A stretch of 64,000 bases of DNA from Sphingomonadales bacterium (GCA_027486415.1 JAIXPC010000002.1:806001-870000); one strand, 5' to 3'. Positions 33,122 to 41,884 are shown, numbered from the stretch's first letter. Notes: generated by a model from the letters alone, not told the origin. Numbers and translations: made by a program.

Positions 33122-33793
33122 ATGCTGAAGGTTTTCAACGATTTCGAACGTCGCCCCGATCTGCTGGCGCGCTTCGATGCCTTGCTGCCGACCTATTCGA
33201 TTTCGTGCATCTTTGCCGATGTCATGTACCGGCAGAACGTCATGCATTCGGCCATCAAGCCGGCGTTCAAGGCAAAGGTCACCGGCCAGGCCATCACCGT
33301 TCAGTTGTCGGGCGGCGATCTTGTCGATCCGCTGCGGGCGCTGGAAATGGGCTTCCCGGGCGACGTGATCGTCGTGAACGCCGGTGGTGATACCGAAGTG
33401 TCGGTGTGCGGCGGCCTGATGGGCGGCCTCGCCAAGAATCGCGGCATCCGCGGCATGATCGTCGATGGCGCCGGTCGCGACATCGACGAGCTGGAAGACA
33501 TCAACTGGCCGATCTGGACCCGCGCCATCACCGCGCGCGGCACCCACACGATGTTCTCCCAGCGCAAGGAAGAACTCTCGATCAACGTGGACATCCCCTG
33601 CGGCGGCGTCATCGTGCGCCCCGGCGATTTCATCGTGGCCGACACCATCGGAGTCTGCGTTGTCCCCGTCGACCGTGCAGAGGAGTTCCTGACGCTGGCC
33701 GAGGAACAGGCCGAGCGTGAGAAGAACACCCGCGCCTGGGTGCAGCAAGGCAAGACGGTCGAGGATCTGCTTGCCGAATTCGGCCGGATCTGA
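33122..33793 (+). CDS. RraA family aldolase/decarboxylase-like protein
   Basis: 223 residues; ATG 33122 follows ggggag by about 6 nt. The RraA core is clear: GDVIVVNAGGDTEVSVCGGL, then GGLAKNRGIRGMIVDGAGRD with the conserved Arg and Asp that bind metal and substrate in 4-hydroxy-4-methyl-2-oxoglutarate aldolases and oxaloacetate decarboxylases. True RNase E inhibitors share the fold, but a transporter and sugar-acid genes on either side argue for a catabolic lyase. The transporter follows 7 bp downstream. Confidence 0.82.
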   Translation: MLKVFNDFERRPDLLARFDALLPTYSISCIFADVMYRQNVMHSAIKPAFKAKVTGQAITVQLSGGDLVDPLRALEMGFPGDVIVVNAGGDTEVSVCGGLMGGLAKNRGIRGMIVDGAGRDIDELEDINWPIWTRAITARGTHTMFSQRKEELSINVDIPCGGVIVRPGDFIVADTIGVCVVPVDRAEEFLTLAEEQAEREKNTRAWVQQGKTVEDLLAEFGRI

Positions 33794-33800
33794 TCCCGCG

Positions 33801-35066
33801 ATGAAGACCGCCCGGCTGAAGAAGATCCAGACGACCGCGGTCGTCCTCCTCGTGCTTTCGGGGCTGATCAACTACCTCGACCGCAGCACGCTCTCGATCG
33901 CCAACAGCGCGGTCAGTGCCGAGATGAATCTGTCAGCCTCCGAAATGGGGCTGCTGCTCTCGGCCTTCTCGCTCCCCTACGCGCTGGCGCAGCTGCCGAT
34001 GGGGGTGCTGCTTGATCGCATGGGCGCACGCTTCACGCTGGGTTTCGGCATGCTGCTGTGGTCGGTCGCCCAGCTGGCCGGCGGCTTCGTCCGCAGCGTC
34101 AATCAATTCTTTGCCGCGCGGCTGCTGCTCGGCGTGGGCGAAGCGCCGCAATTCCCGGCCGGGGCCAAGGTGTTCAGCGACTGGTTCGCCGTCAAGGAGC
34201 GCGGGCGCCCCACCGGCATCTTCGTCGCCTCCACCACCATTGCGCCGGCGCTGGCGCCGCCAGTGCTCACCGCGCTGATGTTCGCCTTCGGTTGGCGCGG
34301 CATGTTCATCATCATGGGGGTGCTGGGCATCGTCATCGCGATCGCCTGGTACGCCATCTATCGCGATCGCCGCGACGTGGCGCTGACGGCGGAAGAAATC
34401 GCCTGGCTGGAAGACGGCAAGCCCGCCGATGATCGTTCGATGACGGCCGCGGAATGGCGCAGCCTGTTCAGGCAGCGCACCACCTGGGGGATGCTGCTGG
34501 GCTTCATGGGCGTCATCTACATGGTGTGGCTGTATCTCACCTGGCTGCCCGCCTATCTGGAAAAGGAACGCGGTCTGCCGCTGGCCACGGCCGGCTGGGT
34601 GATGATCATCCCCTATCTGGCGGGCACGTTGGGCCAGCTTTCGTCGGGCATCGTCGCCGACAAGTTGCTGGCGCGGGGTCTCGCGCCCATCACCAGCCGC
34701 AAGTGGCCGATCTGCATCGGCCTGGTCTGCGCTGCGGCCTTCACCATTCCGGCGGCCTATACCCCCAGCCTGGTCTGGGCGATCGTGTTCATCTCGCTCG
34801 CCATGTATTTCGTCAATCTGGCGAGCGGCGGCGCCTGGGCGCTGGCCAGCGTCGCCGCACCGCGCCGGCTGGTGGCCTCGCTGGGCAGCCTGCAGAATTT
34901 CGGCGGCTATCTGGGTGGCTCCATGGCGCCGATCATCACCGGCGTGATCGTCGATCGCACCGGCAGTTTCGTCTATGCGCTGCTGATCAGCGCAGCTGTC
35001 GCCCTCGCTGGAGCGATTGCCTACGTCACGCTGGTCCGCACGCCGATCGCCGATCCCGACGCCTGA
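33801..35066 (+). CDS. MFS transporter, ACS (anion:cation symporter) family
   Basis: 421 residues with about twelve membrane spans. The start of span one (LLVLSGLINYLDRSTLSIAN), SLPYALAQLPMGVLLDRMGA and LGVGEAPQFPAGAKVFSDWF are signatures of the ACS group, which includes the hexuronate, glucarate and galactonate symporters. It most likely brings a sugar acid into the cytoplasm for the RraA-like, DgoK and KDG-kinase-type enzymes encoded nearby. The frame upstream of ATG 33801 belongs to the RraA-like gene. Confidence 0.9.
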   Translation: MKTARLKKIQTTAVVLLVLSGLINYLDRSTLSIANSAVSAEMNLSASEMGLLLSAFSLPYALAQLPMGVLLDRMGARFTLGFGMLLWSVAQLAGGFVRSVNQFFAARLLLGVGEAPQFPAGAKVFSDWFAVKERGRPTGIFVASTTIAPALAPPVLTALMFAFGWRGMFIIMGVLGIVIAIAWYAIYRDRRDVALTAEEIAWLEDGKPADDRSMTAAEWRSLFRQRTTWGMLLGFMGVIYMVWLYLTWLPAYLEKERGLPLATAGWVMIIPYLAGTLGQLSSGIVADKLLARGLAPITSRKWPICIGLVCAAAFTIPAAYTPSLVWAIVFISLAMYFVNLASGGAWALASVAAPRRLVASLGSLQNFGGYLGGSMAPIITGVIVDRTGSFVYALLISAAVALAGAIAYVTLVRTPIADPDA

Positions 35067-35094
35067 TCCGGGCTTTTTGTTCAGCCCGAAAGAA

Positions 35095-35126
35095 ATCCGG
35101 CGCCCGTGTTGCCACGGGCGCCGGAT
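35095..35126. terminator. Strong hairpin between convergent genes
   Basis: atccggcgcccgtg (35095-35108) and cacgggcgccggat (35113-35126) form a perfect 14-bp stem with loop ttgc. It sits between the ends of the transporter (+) and the gene ending at 35157 (-). A-rich sequence (gaaagaaa) on the left side gives a T-rich tail when read leftward, so it may terminate the minus-strand unit and pause the other. Confidence 0.7.
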
Positions 35127-35156
35127 CATCAAGCCGGGTGCGGGCCCTCTGACACT

Positions 35157-35660
35157 TTACTGACGCTTGAAGACCTCGGTGAAACGCTGCGTCTGCGCCG
35201 GCAGTTCGCGCACCGTATCGATGGTCAATTCCTTGCCGTCGGCCGACAGCGACCAGGTTTCGGTCGCCGTCATCGTCACGTTGCCCGGCATGCCGCCATA
35301 GGGCTGCACGGTGGTCACCTTCAGCGTGTCACCCGCCATGGCAGCCGTGGTTGAAACCTGCACCAGGCCGCTGTCGGCGCGCGACATGCGGGCCTTGCCG
35401 TCGGTCGTGTACGAACGCTGCGGCAGCTGCGGATGGGTGAAGACAACGCCCGTCGCACTCTGCTGCACGCGCACGATGAACGGGGCATTGGGGTTGCCAC
35501 CGCCAATGCCCGGCGACCGGGTCAGCCAGTAATTGGGGTAGGGTGCCGATTTGCTGCGTGATGCATCGCGGGCCCAGGCGCCGCTGAAATCCGCGGCAAG
35601 GGCGGCGGCGGACGTGCCGAGGGCAGCGACCAGCAGCGCCATCTTGGTGAAATTGCGCAT
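35157..35660 (-). CDS. Small exported protein of unknown function
   Basis: 167 residues with signal peptide MRNFTKMALLVAALGTSAAALA. The mature part begins with DFSGAWARDASRSKSAPYPN and has TWSLSADGKELTIDTVRELP near the end, a pattern of small secreted beta proteins that occur beside PQQ dehydrogenase and TonB loci; I know no function for them. It is last in a minus-strand series starting with the SMP-30 gene and ends next to the hairpin at 35095. Confidence 0.65.
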   Translation of the reverse strand: MRNFTKMALLVAALGTSAAALAADFSGAWARDASRSKSAPYPNYWLTRSPGIGGGNPNAPFIVRVQQSATGVVFTHPQLPQRSYTTDGKARMSRADSGLVQVSTTAAMAGDTLKVTTVQPYGGMPGNVTMTATETWSLSADGKELTIDTVRELPAQTQRFTEVFKRQ

Positions 35661-35671
35661 ATGTCCCTCCT

Positions 35672-36757
35672 TCAGGGCTGGGTGCCGTGGATCTTGACGC
35701 CCAGCTTGGCGGCAATGGCGCGGATGTTGCGCTGCGCCTGCTGGTATTCGTCATTGGTGGTGAGGAATTCGACCAGCATGTACGGATTGCTCTTCAGCCG
35801 GCTCAGCCGCGCCAGGAACAGTTCGTAATCCATGCCGCCGGTGCCGTTCATCGCCCAGTTAATGCCGGGCAGCATGTCGTTCCAGGCGAAATCCTTGGCG
35901 TGGACATAGGAGATCTGGTCGCCCAGCATGTCGAACGTCAGGTCGAGCATTTCGCTCATCCGGAACGCCACGTTCGGGAACACCATGTTGGTGATGTCGA
36001 GGCCAACCGTGATGCGCTCGTCACCCACGTCCTCGCGCAGCCGCTTGTGCGCCCACGGATTGTTGACGCTTTCGGTGTTCACTGCCTCGATGGCGATCTT
36101 CACCTTGCTGCCGGCGGTGTCACGGCAGATGCGCTTCAGCGCGCCCACCGTCCGCATCCAGGCCTCGCGGCTCCAGTTCAGCGGGTGAGCCCAGTTGCGG
36201 TTGGTGTGCATCGATCCGGCGTGGGTGAGGATCAGCTCGCAGCCCACCTCTTCCGCTGCATGGATCGAATCGATGATGTGACGCTGCCAGCGTTCGGCAT
36301 CGGGATCGGGCGCGATGATGTTGCCGGCGCAGTGCAGGCCATAGAACACCACGTCGTTGGCCTTCAACTGGGCCTTGATCTCGCGGATTTCGCTGTCCGG
36401 CTTCTTGCGTTCCAGCCAGGCGTTGGATGGCGCTTCACAGGCGCTCCAGCCGCCATCGTGCATGGCCTTGAACAGCGCGCCATAATCCACGCCCTCTGCA
36501 CCGGTGACGCGCGGCGTGGACTGGCTGGCCAGCCGGATGGTGCGCGGGCCTGCCGTCAGGTTGCGCTTGTAATTTTCCGGCGGGCTCCATTGATACAGGA
36601 AATCCTGACCCCACACGTCGGCAAGGCCGGGTCCACCGCCGCCGGGGCCGGCCATCGGGCCGGCGGCGGCGGCAGAGGGCAGGGCGATGCCGCTGCCGGC
36701 CGCCAGCCCGGCGACTGCGCCGGCTGCGAAGAAATTGCGTCTGTTGACGTCCGTCAT
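35672..36757 (-). CDS. Tat-exported TIM-barrel sugar isomerase/epimerase-like protein
   Basis: 361 residues. Leader VNRRNFFAAGAVAGLAAGSG is a twin-arginine signal, followed by a Gly/Pro-rich stretch. The barrel contains VFYGLHCAGNIIAPD, CELILTHAGS, KIAIEAVNTESVNNPW and VGLDITNMVF, with the Glu, Asp and His positions that bind a divalent metal in xylose-isomerase-like enzymes. It is the second exported member of this superfamily in the locus (the other is at 22447); the two differ widely, so they are not a recent duplicate. The likely substrate is a free periplasmic sugar or keto-sugar. Confidence 0.75.
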   Translation of the reverse strand: MTDVNRRNFFAAGAVAGLAAGSGIALPSAAAAGPMAGPGGGGPGLADVWGQDFLYQWSPPENYKRNLTAGPRTIRLASQSTPRVTGAEGVDYGALFKAMHDGGWSACEAPSNAWLERKKPDSEIREIKAQLKANDVVFYGLHCAGNIIAPDPDAERWQRHIIDSIHAAEEVGCELILTHAGSMHTNRNWAHPLNWSREAWMRTVGALKRICRDTAGSKVKIAIEAVNTESVNNPWAHKRLREDVGDERITVGLDITNMVFPNVAFRMSEMLDLTFDMLGDQISYVHAKDFAWNDMLPGINWAMNGTGGMDYELFLARLSRLKSNPYMLVEFLTTNDEYQQAQRNIRAIAAKLGVKIHGTQP

Positions 36758-36831
36758 GGTCTCCCCCTTATTGGCCCCGGATTGATCCCGGTTGATGCCA
36801 TCGGTCCGTTGCGCGGCTGGGCCGCCCGTAA

Positions 36832-37125
36832 TCAGTCGCCTTCCGCCAGATAGGCGATGATCTTCTCGTAATTGGCCTCGTCCACCATTGCGCCGCGCGC
36901 GACCATCTGATCGACTAGTTCACGCCAGGCGGCGGCATCGCGCTTCTGGCCGACCACGATGTCGGGCTGGTGGCACTGGCTGCACGACTGGATGACCAGC
37001 GCCTTGCCGGGGCCGGGACGCAGATTTTCCGAACCGGGCGGATCGGCCGGCGTGGCTTGCGCGAAGGCGCAGGTGATGATGGCAAGGGCGGCGGGCGCCG
37101 CCAGCAGGACGTGGGTGAAACGCAT
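36832..37125 (-). CDS. Small periplasmic c-type cytochrome
   Basis: 97 residues. After a signal peptide (MRFTHVLLAAPAALAIITCAFA) comes a single heme site, CSQCH near residue 48, and a late Met (MVARGAMVD) that may be the sixth ligand. Its size fits a monoheme electron carrier. As the only cytochrome in the sugar locus, it could accept electrons from the PQQ dehydrogenase at 29483, which lacks its own heme domain; this pairing is inferred from context. The neighbouring gaps (about 75 and 82 bp) hold nothing I recognise. Confidence 0.82.
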   Translation of the reverse strand: MRFTHVLLAAPAALAIITCAFAQATPADPPGSENLRPGPGKALVIQSCSQCHQPDIVVGQKRDAAAWRELVDQMVARGAMVDEANYEKIIAYLAEGD

Positions 37126-37207
37126 CAGGGCAACCTGTCAAACCGGGCGCGGGGGTGCGCTGGCAGTGTGTGGCAGCGCACGGTTGAACCCAGGCTTGCC
37201 GGCATGA

Positions 37208-38170
37208 TCACGGCCGCGCTGCGCCCTTGCGGCCCGGCGCGGCACCCGGCAGCGGCTCTGGCGCGACGGTGGCGGCGGCAACCGCGGCAGCGAACACCGG
37301 ATCGACCGGGCGCGGCGGCGGTGCGTTGGCCGGGCGCGGCATGGTGGAGAAATAGAACCAGGTCTGCCGCTGGTTGCTGTGATTGATGGCGGCGTGCACG
37401 GTGCGGCCATTGGGCGGCACCACAAAGCCCTGATCCTGTTTCCAGTCGCGGATCTCGCTGCCCACTTGCAACAATGCCGGCGCGGCGGTCAGCTTGATCC
37501 ACGCCTCTTCGGTGCCGGGCACATGGGCATGGGCACCGGCAATGGTGCGCGGTGCCATCGATACCAGCAGGAACCGCTCCCCGAAATCGCGGAACGGTGC
37601 CTTGGAAAGATTTACCCAGTGCGCGCCCTGCTCGACATAGAGGAGTTTCGCGCTGTCGCGCACCACGATCGCGGTGCTGGCGGTGCCCTGCGCCGGCCCG
37701 GCCAGGATGGTCATCTGCAGGCCATCATCGCCAGTAGCGCCGATGCGGTGCGCCATGCCGGCGGGGATCAGGAAGGCAAAACCCGGCTTCAGCGGCCAGC
37801 GCTGCCTGCCGTCGTCGATCTGGCCGTGGCCGGCCTTCACATAGCCGATCCACTGTTCCTCGGGCTGCATCATGCTGGTCGCTTCGCCGGCTTCCAGGCT
37901 GGCGGCGAAAATCTCGCTCTTGTGCACCAGCAGCGCGCCCGGCCAGCCCGGCTGGGTGGGATCGCCTTTCGACAGGATGGTGCGCGCCAGCATGGCGTTG
38001 CCGATGATGCGCGGTGCCGACAGCGCGGCATCGCCCAGGAAACGCTCGACGGTGACGCCGGTCACCCGGTTGGCTTCGCTTTCGCGCGGCACCGGGCGCT
38101 GTTCCGCCGTTTGCGCGTGCAGGGGGCTGATCAGCAGGGCAGCGGCGGCAAGGGCAAAATGGGCGCGCAT
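37208..38170 (-). CDS. Exported two-cupin protein
   Basis: 320 residues with signal peptide MRAHFALAAAALLISPLHAQ. The first cupin lies around residues 75-155 (EEQWIGYVKAGHGQIDDG; FAFLIPAGMAHRIGATG), the second around 190-280 (GAHAHVPGTEEAWIKLTAAP; FVVPPNGRTVHAAINHS). The second keeps His-x-His and Glu typical of metal binding. It has the same general plan as half of the four-cupin protein at 27770. A Pro/Ala-rich tail follows. It may act on sugar acids or lactones in the periplasm; no specific reaction can be assigned. Confidence 0.68.
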   Translation of the reverse strand: MRAHFALAAAALLISPLHAQTAEQRPVPRESEANRVTGVTVERFLGDAALSAPRIIGNAMLARTILSKGDPTQPGWPGALLVHKSEIFAASLEAGEATSMMQPEEQWIGYVKAGHGQIDDGRQRWPLKPGFAFLIPAGMAHRIGATGDDGLQMTILAGPAQGTASTAIVVRDSAKLLYVEQGAHWVNLSKAPFRDFGERFLLVSMAPRTIAGAHAHVPGTEEAWIKLTAAPALLQVGSEIRDWKQDQGFVVPPNGRTVHAAINHSNQRQTWFYFSTMPRPANAPPPRPVDPVFAAAVAAATVAPEPLPGAAPGRKGAARP

Positions 38171-38179
38171 CAGGCCGGC

Positions 38180-38599
38180 TCAGACTTCGTCAAACAGGGA
38201 CACGTGGAAATTGCGGTCGATCAGCGTGTTCTCGATGCCCGGCCACAGATCGGCGTGAACCTTCGATGCGATCCAGATCTGGCGCAGCTCCTCGCTCTCG
38301 TACGTCAGCTGGAAGCGGTAGTTGACCGCTTCCGGCAGCTTGTCACCCTGGATCAACGTCCGCAGCTTCAGCATCTTGAGATCGATGAAGCCCTTGAACT
38401 TCGCGCCGGCGGGTTTGAAGCGCTGGTGGAAATGCGCCAGCATTTCGGCCTCGCGCGCCGGATCCACCTTCAGATCGCAGTACAGCACGATCGGCTTCCT
38501 GGCCGGCGCTGCCGCCTCTGCCCGCCCGGCGAGGCCGGCAGCGGCAACAGCGCCACCGACCAGCGTCGCCATCGCGCCGCGGCGATCCATGCCGCTCAC
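38180..38599 (-). CDS. Tat-exported small dimeric alpha/beta barrel-like protein
   Basis: 139 residues from GTG 38599, which overlaps the upstream stop (GTGA); ATG 38590 is a possible later start. The leader MDRRGAMATLVGGAVAAAGL has twin arginines. The mature part (KPIVLYCDLKVDPAREAEML, then AVNYRFQLTYESEELRQIWI) has the length and strand-helix pattern of antibiotic-biosynthesis-monooxygenase (ABM) ferredoxin-like folds. Function in the sugar locus is unknown. Close packing with the genes on both sides suggests one operon with the SMP-30-like lipoprotein. Confidence 0.6.
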   Translation of the reverse strand: MSGMDRRGAMATLVGGAVAAAGLAGRAEAAAPARKPIVLYCDLKVDPAREAEMLAHFHQRFKPAGAKFKGFIDLKMLKLRTLIQGDKLPEAVNYRFQLTYESEELRQIWIASKVHADLWPGIENTLIDRNFHVSLFDEV

Positions 38600-39663
38600 T
38601 TGGCCGCGGCCCTTGTGTACATCGGCTTTTGCCCGGCCACTTCGGTCCGCATCTTGTACACGTTGCCGGCACCCATGATGAACAGCGTCTTCAGATCATC
38701 ACCGCCCCAGATCATGTTGGCCTGGGCGCGATCCGGCGTCTTGATCTGGCCCAGCACCTTGCCTTCGGGGCTGATGATGCGGATGCCGCCGGGGCCAGAC
38801 GTCCAGACATTGCCGGCGCTGTCCACCTTCAGGCCATCGGGCACGTCGATCGGGTTGGGGCCGGGATAGGTGATGAAGCGCTTGCCGTTCGACACCGTGC
38901 CATCGTCATTCACGTCATAGACGTTGACGAACATCTCCGGCTCGGAATTGGAGATATAAAGCTTCTTGCCGCCGGGCGCGAAGGCGATCCCGTTGGGGCG
39001 CGGCAGATCGGTGATCACCGCCGTCGTCTTGCCGTTGGCGTGGCGCCACACCGCGTTGTAGGGCTGTTCCTTGGCGGGGTCCTTGTCCTGGCCCACCAGG
39101 CCATAGGGCGGATCGGTGAACCACAGCGCGCCATCGGGCGTGAAGGCCAGATCGTTGGGGCTGTTGACCCGCTTGCCGTTGGCCTTGTCCAGCACCACGG
39201 TCACGTTCATCTTGTCATCCAGTCGCACGATGCGGCGCGCACCGTGCTGGGTCATCAGGATGCTGCCATCCTTGTCGACGATGGTGCCGTTGGAGCCCTG
39301 GAAGCTGTCGGGCGCCATTTTTTCAAGGCCGCCCGATTGTTCCATGATCAATACCGGCTTCTCGCCGTCCACAAGCTCATACAGCTTGTTGTCCATCAGG
39401 TCGGAAAAGCGCAGCCGGTCGCCCAGCCACAGCGGGCCTTCGACAAAGCGGAACCCGCTGGCGATCTGCACCGGCTTCTCGCCCGGCGCGATCAGGGCAT
39501 CCAGCGCCGGATCCAGCCGGTCAACGCTGGTCTGCCCCACCACGGCAGCTTCGGCAGCAGGCTTGGCGGCCTCGGCCGATTTGTCGGCAGGCGAACAGGC
39601 GACCGCGGCAAGCGCCACACCAGACAGCAGGGCAAGGCCGGCAAAACGTGTCATTCGCATCAT
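38596..39663 (-). CDS. SMP-30/gluconolactonase-like lipoprotein
   Basis: 355 residues. The leader GLALLSGVALAAVACSPADK carries a lipobox with Cys near residue 23, so the protein is probably membrane-anchored in the periplasm. The rest is a six-bladed SMP-30 propeller: FRFVEGPLWLGDRLRFSDL, VNSPNDLAFTPDGALWFTDP, LPRPNGIAFAPGGKKLYISN and VPDGLKVDSAGNVWTSGPGG. The Glu, Asn and Asp residues in these blades bind the catalytic divalent metal in lactonases. It could open the aldonolactone made by the PQQ dehydrogenase. ATG 39654 (MTRFAG) has better ribosome-site spacing than ATG 39663. Confidence 0.82.
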   Translation of the reverse strand: MMRMTRFAGLALLSGVALAAVACSPADKSAEAAKPAAEAAVVGQTSVDRLDPALDALIAPGEKPVQIASGFRFVEGPLWLGDRLRFSDLMDNKLYELVDGEKPVLIMEQSGGLEKMAPDSFQGSNGTIVDKDGSILMTQHGARRIVRLDDKMNVTVVLDKANGKRVNSPNDLAFTPDGALWFTDPPYGLVGQDKDPAKEQPYNAVWRHANGKTTAVITDLPRPNGIAFAPGGKKLYISNSEPEMFVNVYDVNDDGTVSNGKRFITYPGPNPIDVPDGLKVDSAGNVWTSGPGGIRIISPEGKVLGQIKTPDRAQANMIWGGDDLKTLFIMGAGNVYKMRTEVAGQKPMYTRAAAK

Positions 39664-39734
39664 CCCCAGTTATCGCAACCGCCGGGTTGACCCCCTGTCA
39701 TGGCCGACGATCCGCCCTCTTCGGGGCGTGGTTA

Positions 39735-39748
39735 TGAAAACGATTGAT
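39735..39748 (+). promoter_or_regulatory. LacI-type operator candidate upstream of the SMP-30 gene
   Basis: tgaaaacgattgat (followed by ca) shares TGAAA and the central CG with the candidate sites at 26611 and 31354. It lies 72 bp upstream of the SMP-30 gene and just past the stop of the first LacI gene, where a repressor would control the minus-strand unit running to 35157. Confidence 0.55.
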
Positions 39749-39807
39749 CACCCGTTGCGGGCCGGCTGTCAATGGCCGGAAACGGCCCTTTTGAAAAAGC
39801 CGGGGCG

Positions 39808-40839
39808 TCAGCTGGCCACGGCGCGGGCGGCGGTGTGCGGCGGGCCGGCCGATCGGCGCACGACCACTTCGGCTTCCAGCACCGTATCGCGCTCAATGGC
39901 CTGCGAATCCAGCAGAAGCAGCATCTTTTCCATGGCGCGATAACCGATCTGATAGGTCGGTACATGCACGGTCGAAAGCGCCGGAGAGGCGATGGCGGCC
40001 AGGCGCTCATCGTCAAAGCCAACCACCGAGATATCGCCCGGAACCTGCCAGCCGACGCTGCGGAAATGCTGCAACGCGCCGATCGCCGTCTGGTCATTGG
40101 CGGCAAACACGGCCGTTGGCGGGTCTTTCATGGCGACGATTGCGGCCGCCGCCGCCGCCCCGCCGTCAACAGTGAAATCGCCCGGCAGGCACAGCGCCGG
40201 ATCAAAGCCGATCCCGCGTCTTTCCAGTGCCCGGCAAAAGCCGTCGCGGCGGTGGGTGGTCAGGCTCGATCCCGGCGCCCCCAGGATATGCGCGATACGG
40301 CGATGGCCCAGATCGAGCAGATAGGACGTGATCATTTCCGATGCGCCGACGTGGTCGATCCGCACCTTGGGCAGCTCCGTCTGCTCCCCGATGTCGAGCG
40401 CGATCACCGTTGGGGGCAGGCCGCGCGCTTCGTCCGGCTCATATCGGCCCACCGTCGTCACCAGGATCAGGCCATCGGCCCGGCCCGCTGCCACCTGATC
40501 CACATAGCCCTGTTCGCGCGCCAGATCGCGCTCGCTGTGACCGACCAGCACGCCATAGCCCGCCGATTTGGCTGCATCCTCGGCGCCGGCAAAGATCTCC
40601 AGGAAGTAGGGGTTGAGGCTGGGCACGACCACGAGGATCAGGTTGGTCCGGCTGCCACGCAACCGCCGGGCAGCCACGTGCGGGCGGTAATTCAGCGTCT
40701 GCACCGCCTGTTCGATGGCCTGACGCGCATCCGGGCTGAGCAGTTCCGGATTGTTGAAGGCGCGCGACACGGTGGCGATCGACACACCGGCAACGCGGGC
40801 GACATCGTGGATGGTGACCGACCGTTTTCGCATGCTCAT
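39808..40839 (-). CDS. LacI family transcriptional regulator (first of a tandem pair)
   Basis: 343 residues. The helix-turn-helix reads TIHDVARVAGVSIATVSRAF, followed by the hinge NYRPHVAARRL; the effector domain is a periplasmic-binding-protein fold (SLNPYFLEIFAGAEDAAKSA; GDISVVGFDDERLAAIASPA). Such repressors release DNA on binding a sugar or sugar acid. It follows the second LacI gene by only 10 bp and is clearly related to it. It is the natural candidate to bind the TGAAAnCG sites in the sugar locus. ATG 40839 gives the normal N-terminal length. Confidence 0.93.
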   Translation of the reverse strand: MSMRKRSVTIHDVARVAGVSIATVSRAFNNPELLSPDARQAIEQAVQTLNYRPHVAARRLRGSRTNLILVVVPSLNPYFLEIFAGAEDAAKSAGYGVLVGHSERDLAREQGYVDQVAAGRADGLILVTTVGRYEPDEARGLPPTVIALDIGEQTELPKVRIDHVGASEMITSYLLDLGHRRIAHILGAPGSSLTTHRRDGFCRALERRGIGFDPALCLPGDFTVDGGAAAAAAIVAMKDPPTAVFAANDQTAIGALQHFRSVGWQVPGDISVVGFDDERLAAIASPALSTVHVPTYQIGYRAMEKMLLLLDSQAIERDTVLEAEVVVRRSAGPPHTAARAVAS

Positions 40840-40849
40840 GCCTTCGTCG

Positions 40850-41884
40850 TCACGGGGCTGCCGGAGCGGCGCAGGTGCCGCGCACCACCAGCCGGGTGGG
40901 CAGCGTCGCATCCACCACGTCGCTGCGCCCTTCGATGCGCGCAATCAGCGCGGCCATGGCCAGCCGGCCCAGTTCCACCTTGTCAAAGGCCACAGTGGTG
41001 ACCGGCGGATCATACAGCATCCCGAACCTGAGATCGTCAAAGCCGATCACCGAGATATCCGCCCCGATCCTCAACCCGTCGCGCTTCACCGCCTGCAGCG
41101 CCCCCACCGCCAGTTCATCGTTGGCGGCCAGCACCGCGGTAGGGCGCGGGTATCGCGTCAACAGCCGTGCCATCAGTGCCTCGCCGGTCGCCAGCGTCAC
41201 GGCGCCGGTCAGGATCGGGCAATGCGCCGGTTCCAGTCCGCCCGCGGCAATCGCGTCTGCAAAGCCCTGCGCGCGGTCACGCGCCATCAAACTGTCGGAC
41301 GGGCCGCCGATATGGGCGATGCGGCGATGGCCCAGCCCGATCAGATGCTCCACAGCGGCGCGGGCGGCGGCCACGTTGTCGATCCGCATATTGGGCGCAC
41401 CGATGCCGCTGATCGTGTCCACCGCCGTCACCATGATCGGCAGACTGGGCTGGCGCTCGGCCAGGCGAGCGGGATCGGCCGTCGTCACCAGCACGATGCC
41501 ATCGGCGCGCTGGCTCAGCACCTGATCCAGAAACACATGCTCGCGATCGGCATCGCCGCCGCTGTGTGCCATCAGCACGCTATATCCCTGCCGCACCGCC
41601 TCGCGCTCCGCACCGCGGAAAATCTCCAGAAACAGCGGGCTGAAACTCGGGATGATCACCAGCAGCGTGCGGGTCGTGCGCGTTCTGAGGTCGCGTGCGG
41701 CCAGATTGGGGCGATAGCGCATGCGCGCCGCCATCTCGCCAACGCGCTCCAGCGTCTCCACCGACACCATGTCGGGTTGCGACAGCGCCCGCGACACGGT
41801 CGACACCGAAACCCCCAGCGCCCGCGCGACATCGCGCATGCGGACAGACGGCTGCGCCTCCACATCCCGTTCACTGCCTGACAA
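40850..41884 (-). CDS. LacI family transcriptional regulator (second of a tandem pair)
   Basis: 344 residues from a TTG start at 41884, supported by gggag 6 nt upstream; GTG 41863 is a shorter option. Helix-turn-helix MRDVARALGVSVSTVSRALS and hinge RYRPNLAARDLR are typical. The effector domain follows its neighbour closely: IIPSFSPLFLEIFRGAEREA against VVPSLNPYFLEIFAGAEDAA. The pair looks like an old duplication that may split control of the locus between two inducers. The 247-bp gap to kdgK holds a palindrome at 41947 that could be its own operator. Confidence 0.92.
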   Translation of the reverse strand: MSGSERDVEAQPSVRMRDVARALGVSVSTVSRALSQPDMVSVETLERVGEMAARMRYRPNLAARDLRTRTTRTLLVIIPSFSPLFLEIFRGAEREAVRQGYSVLMAHSGGDADREHVFLDQVLSQRADGIVLVTTADPARLAERQPSLPIMVTAVDTISGIGAPNMRIDNVAAARAAVEHLIGLGHRRIAHIGGPSDSLMARDRAQGFADAIAAGGLEPAHCPILTGAVTLATGEALMARLLTRYPRPTAVLAANDELAVGALQAVKRDGLRIGADISVIGFDDLRFGMLYDPPVTTVAFDKVELGRLAMAALIARIEGRSDVVDATLPTRLVVRGTCAAPAAP

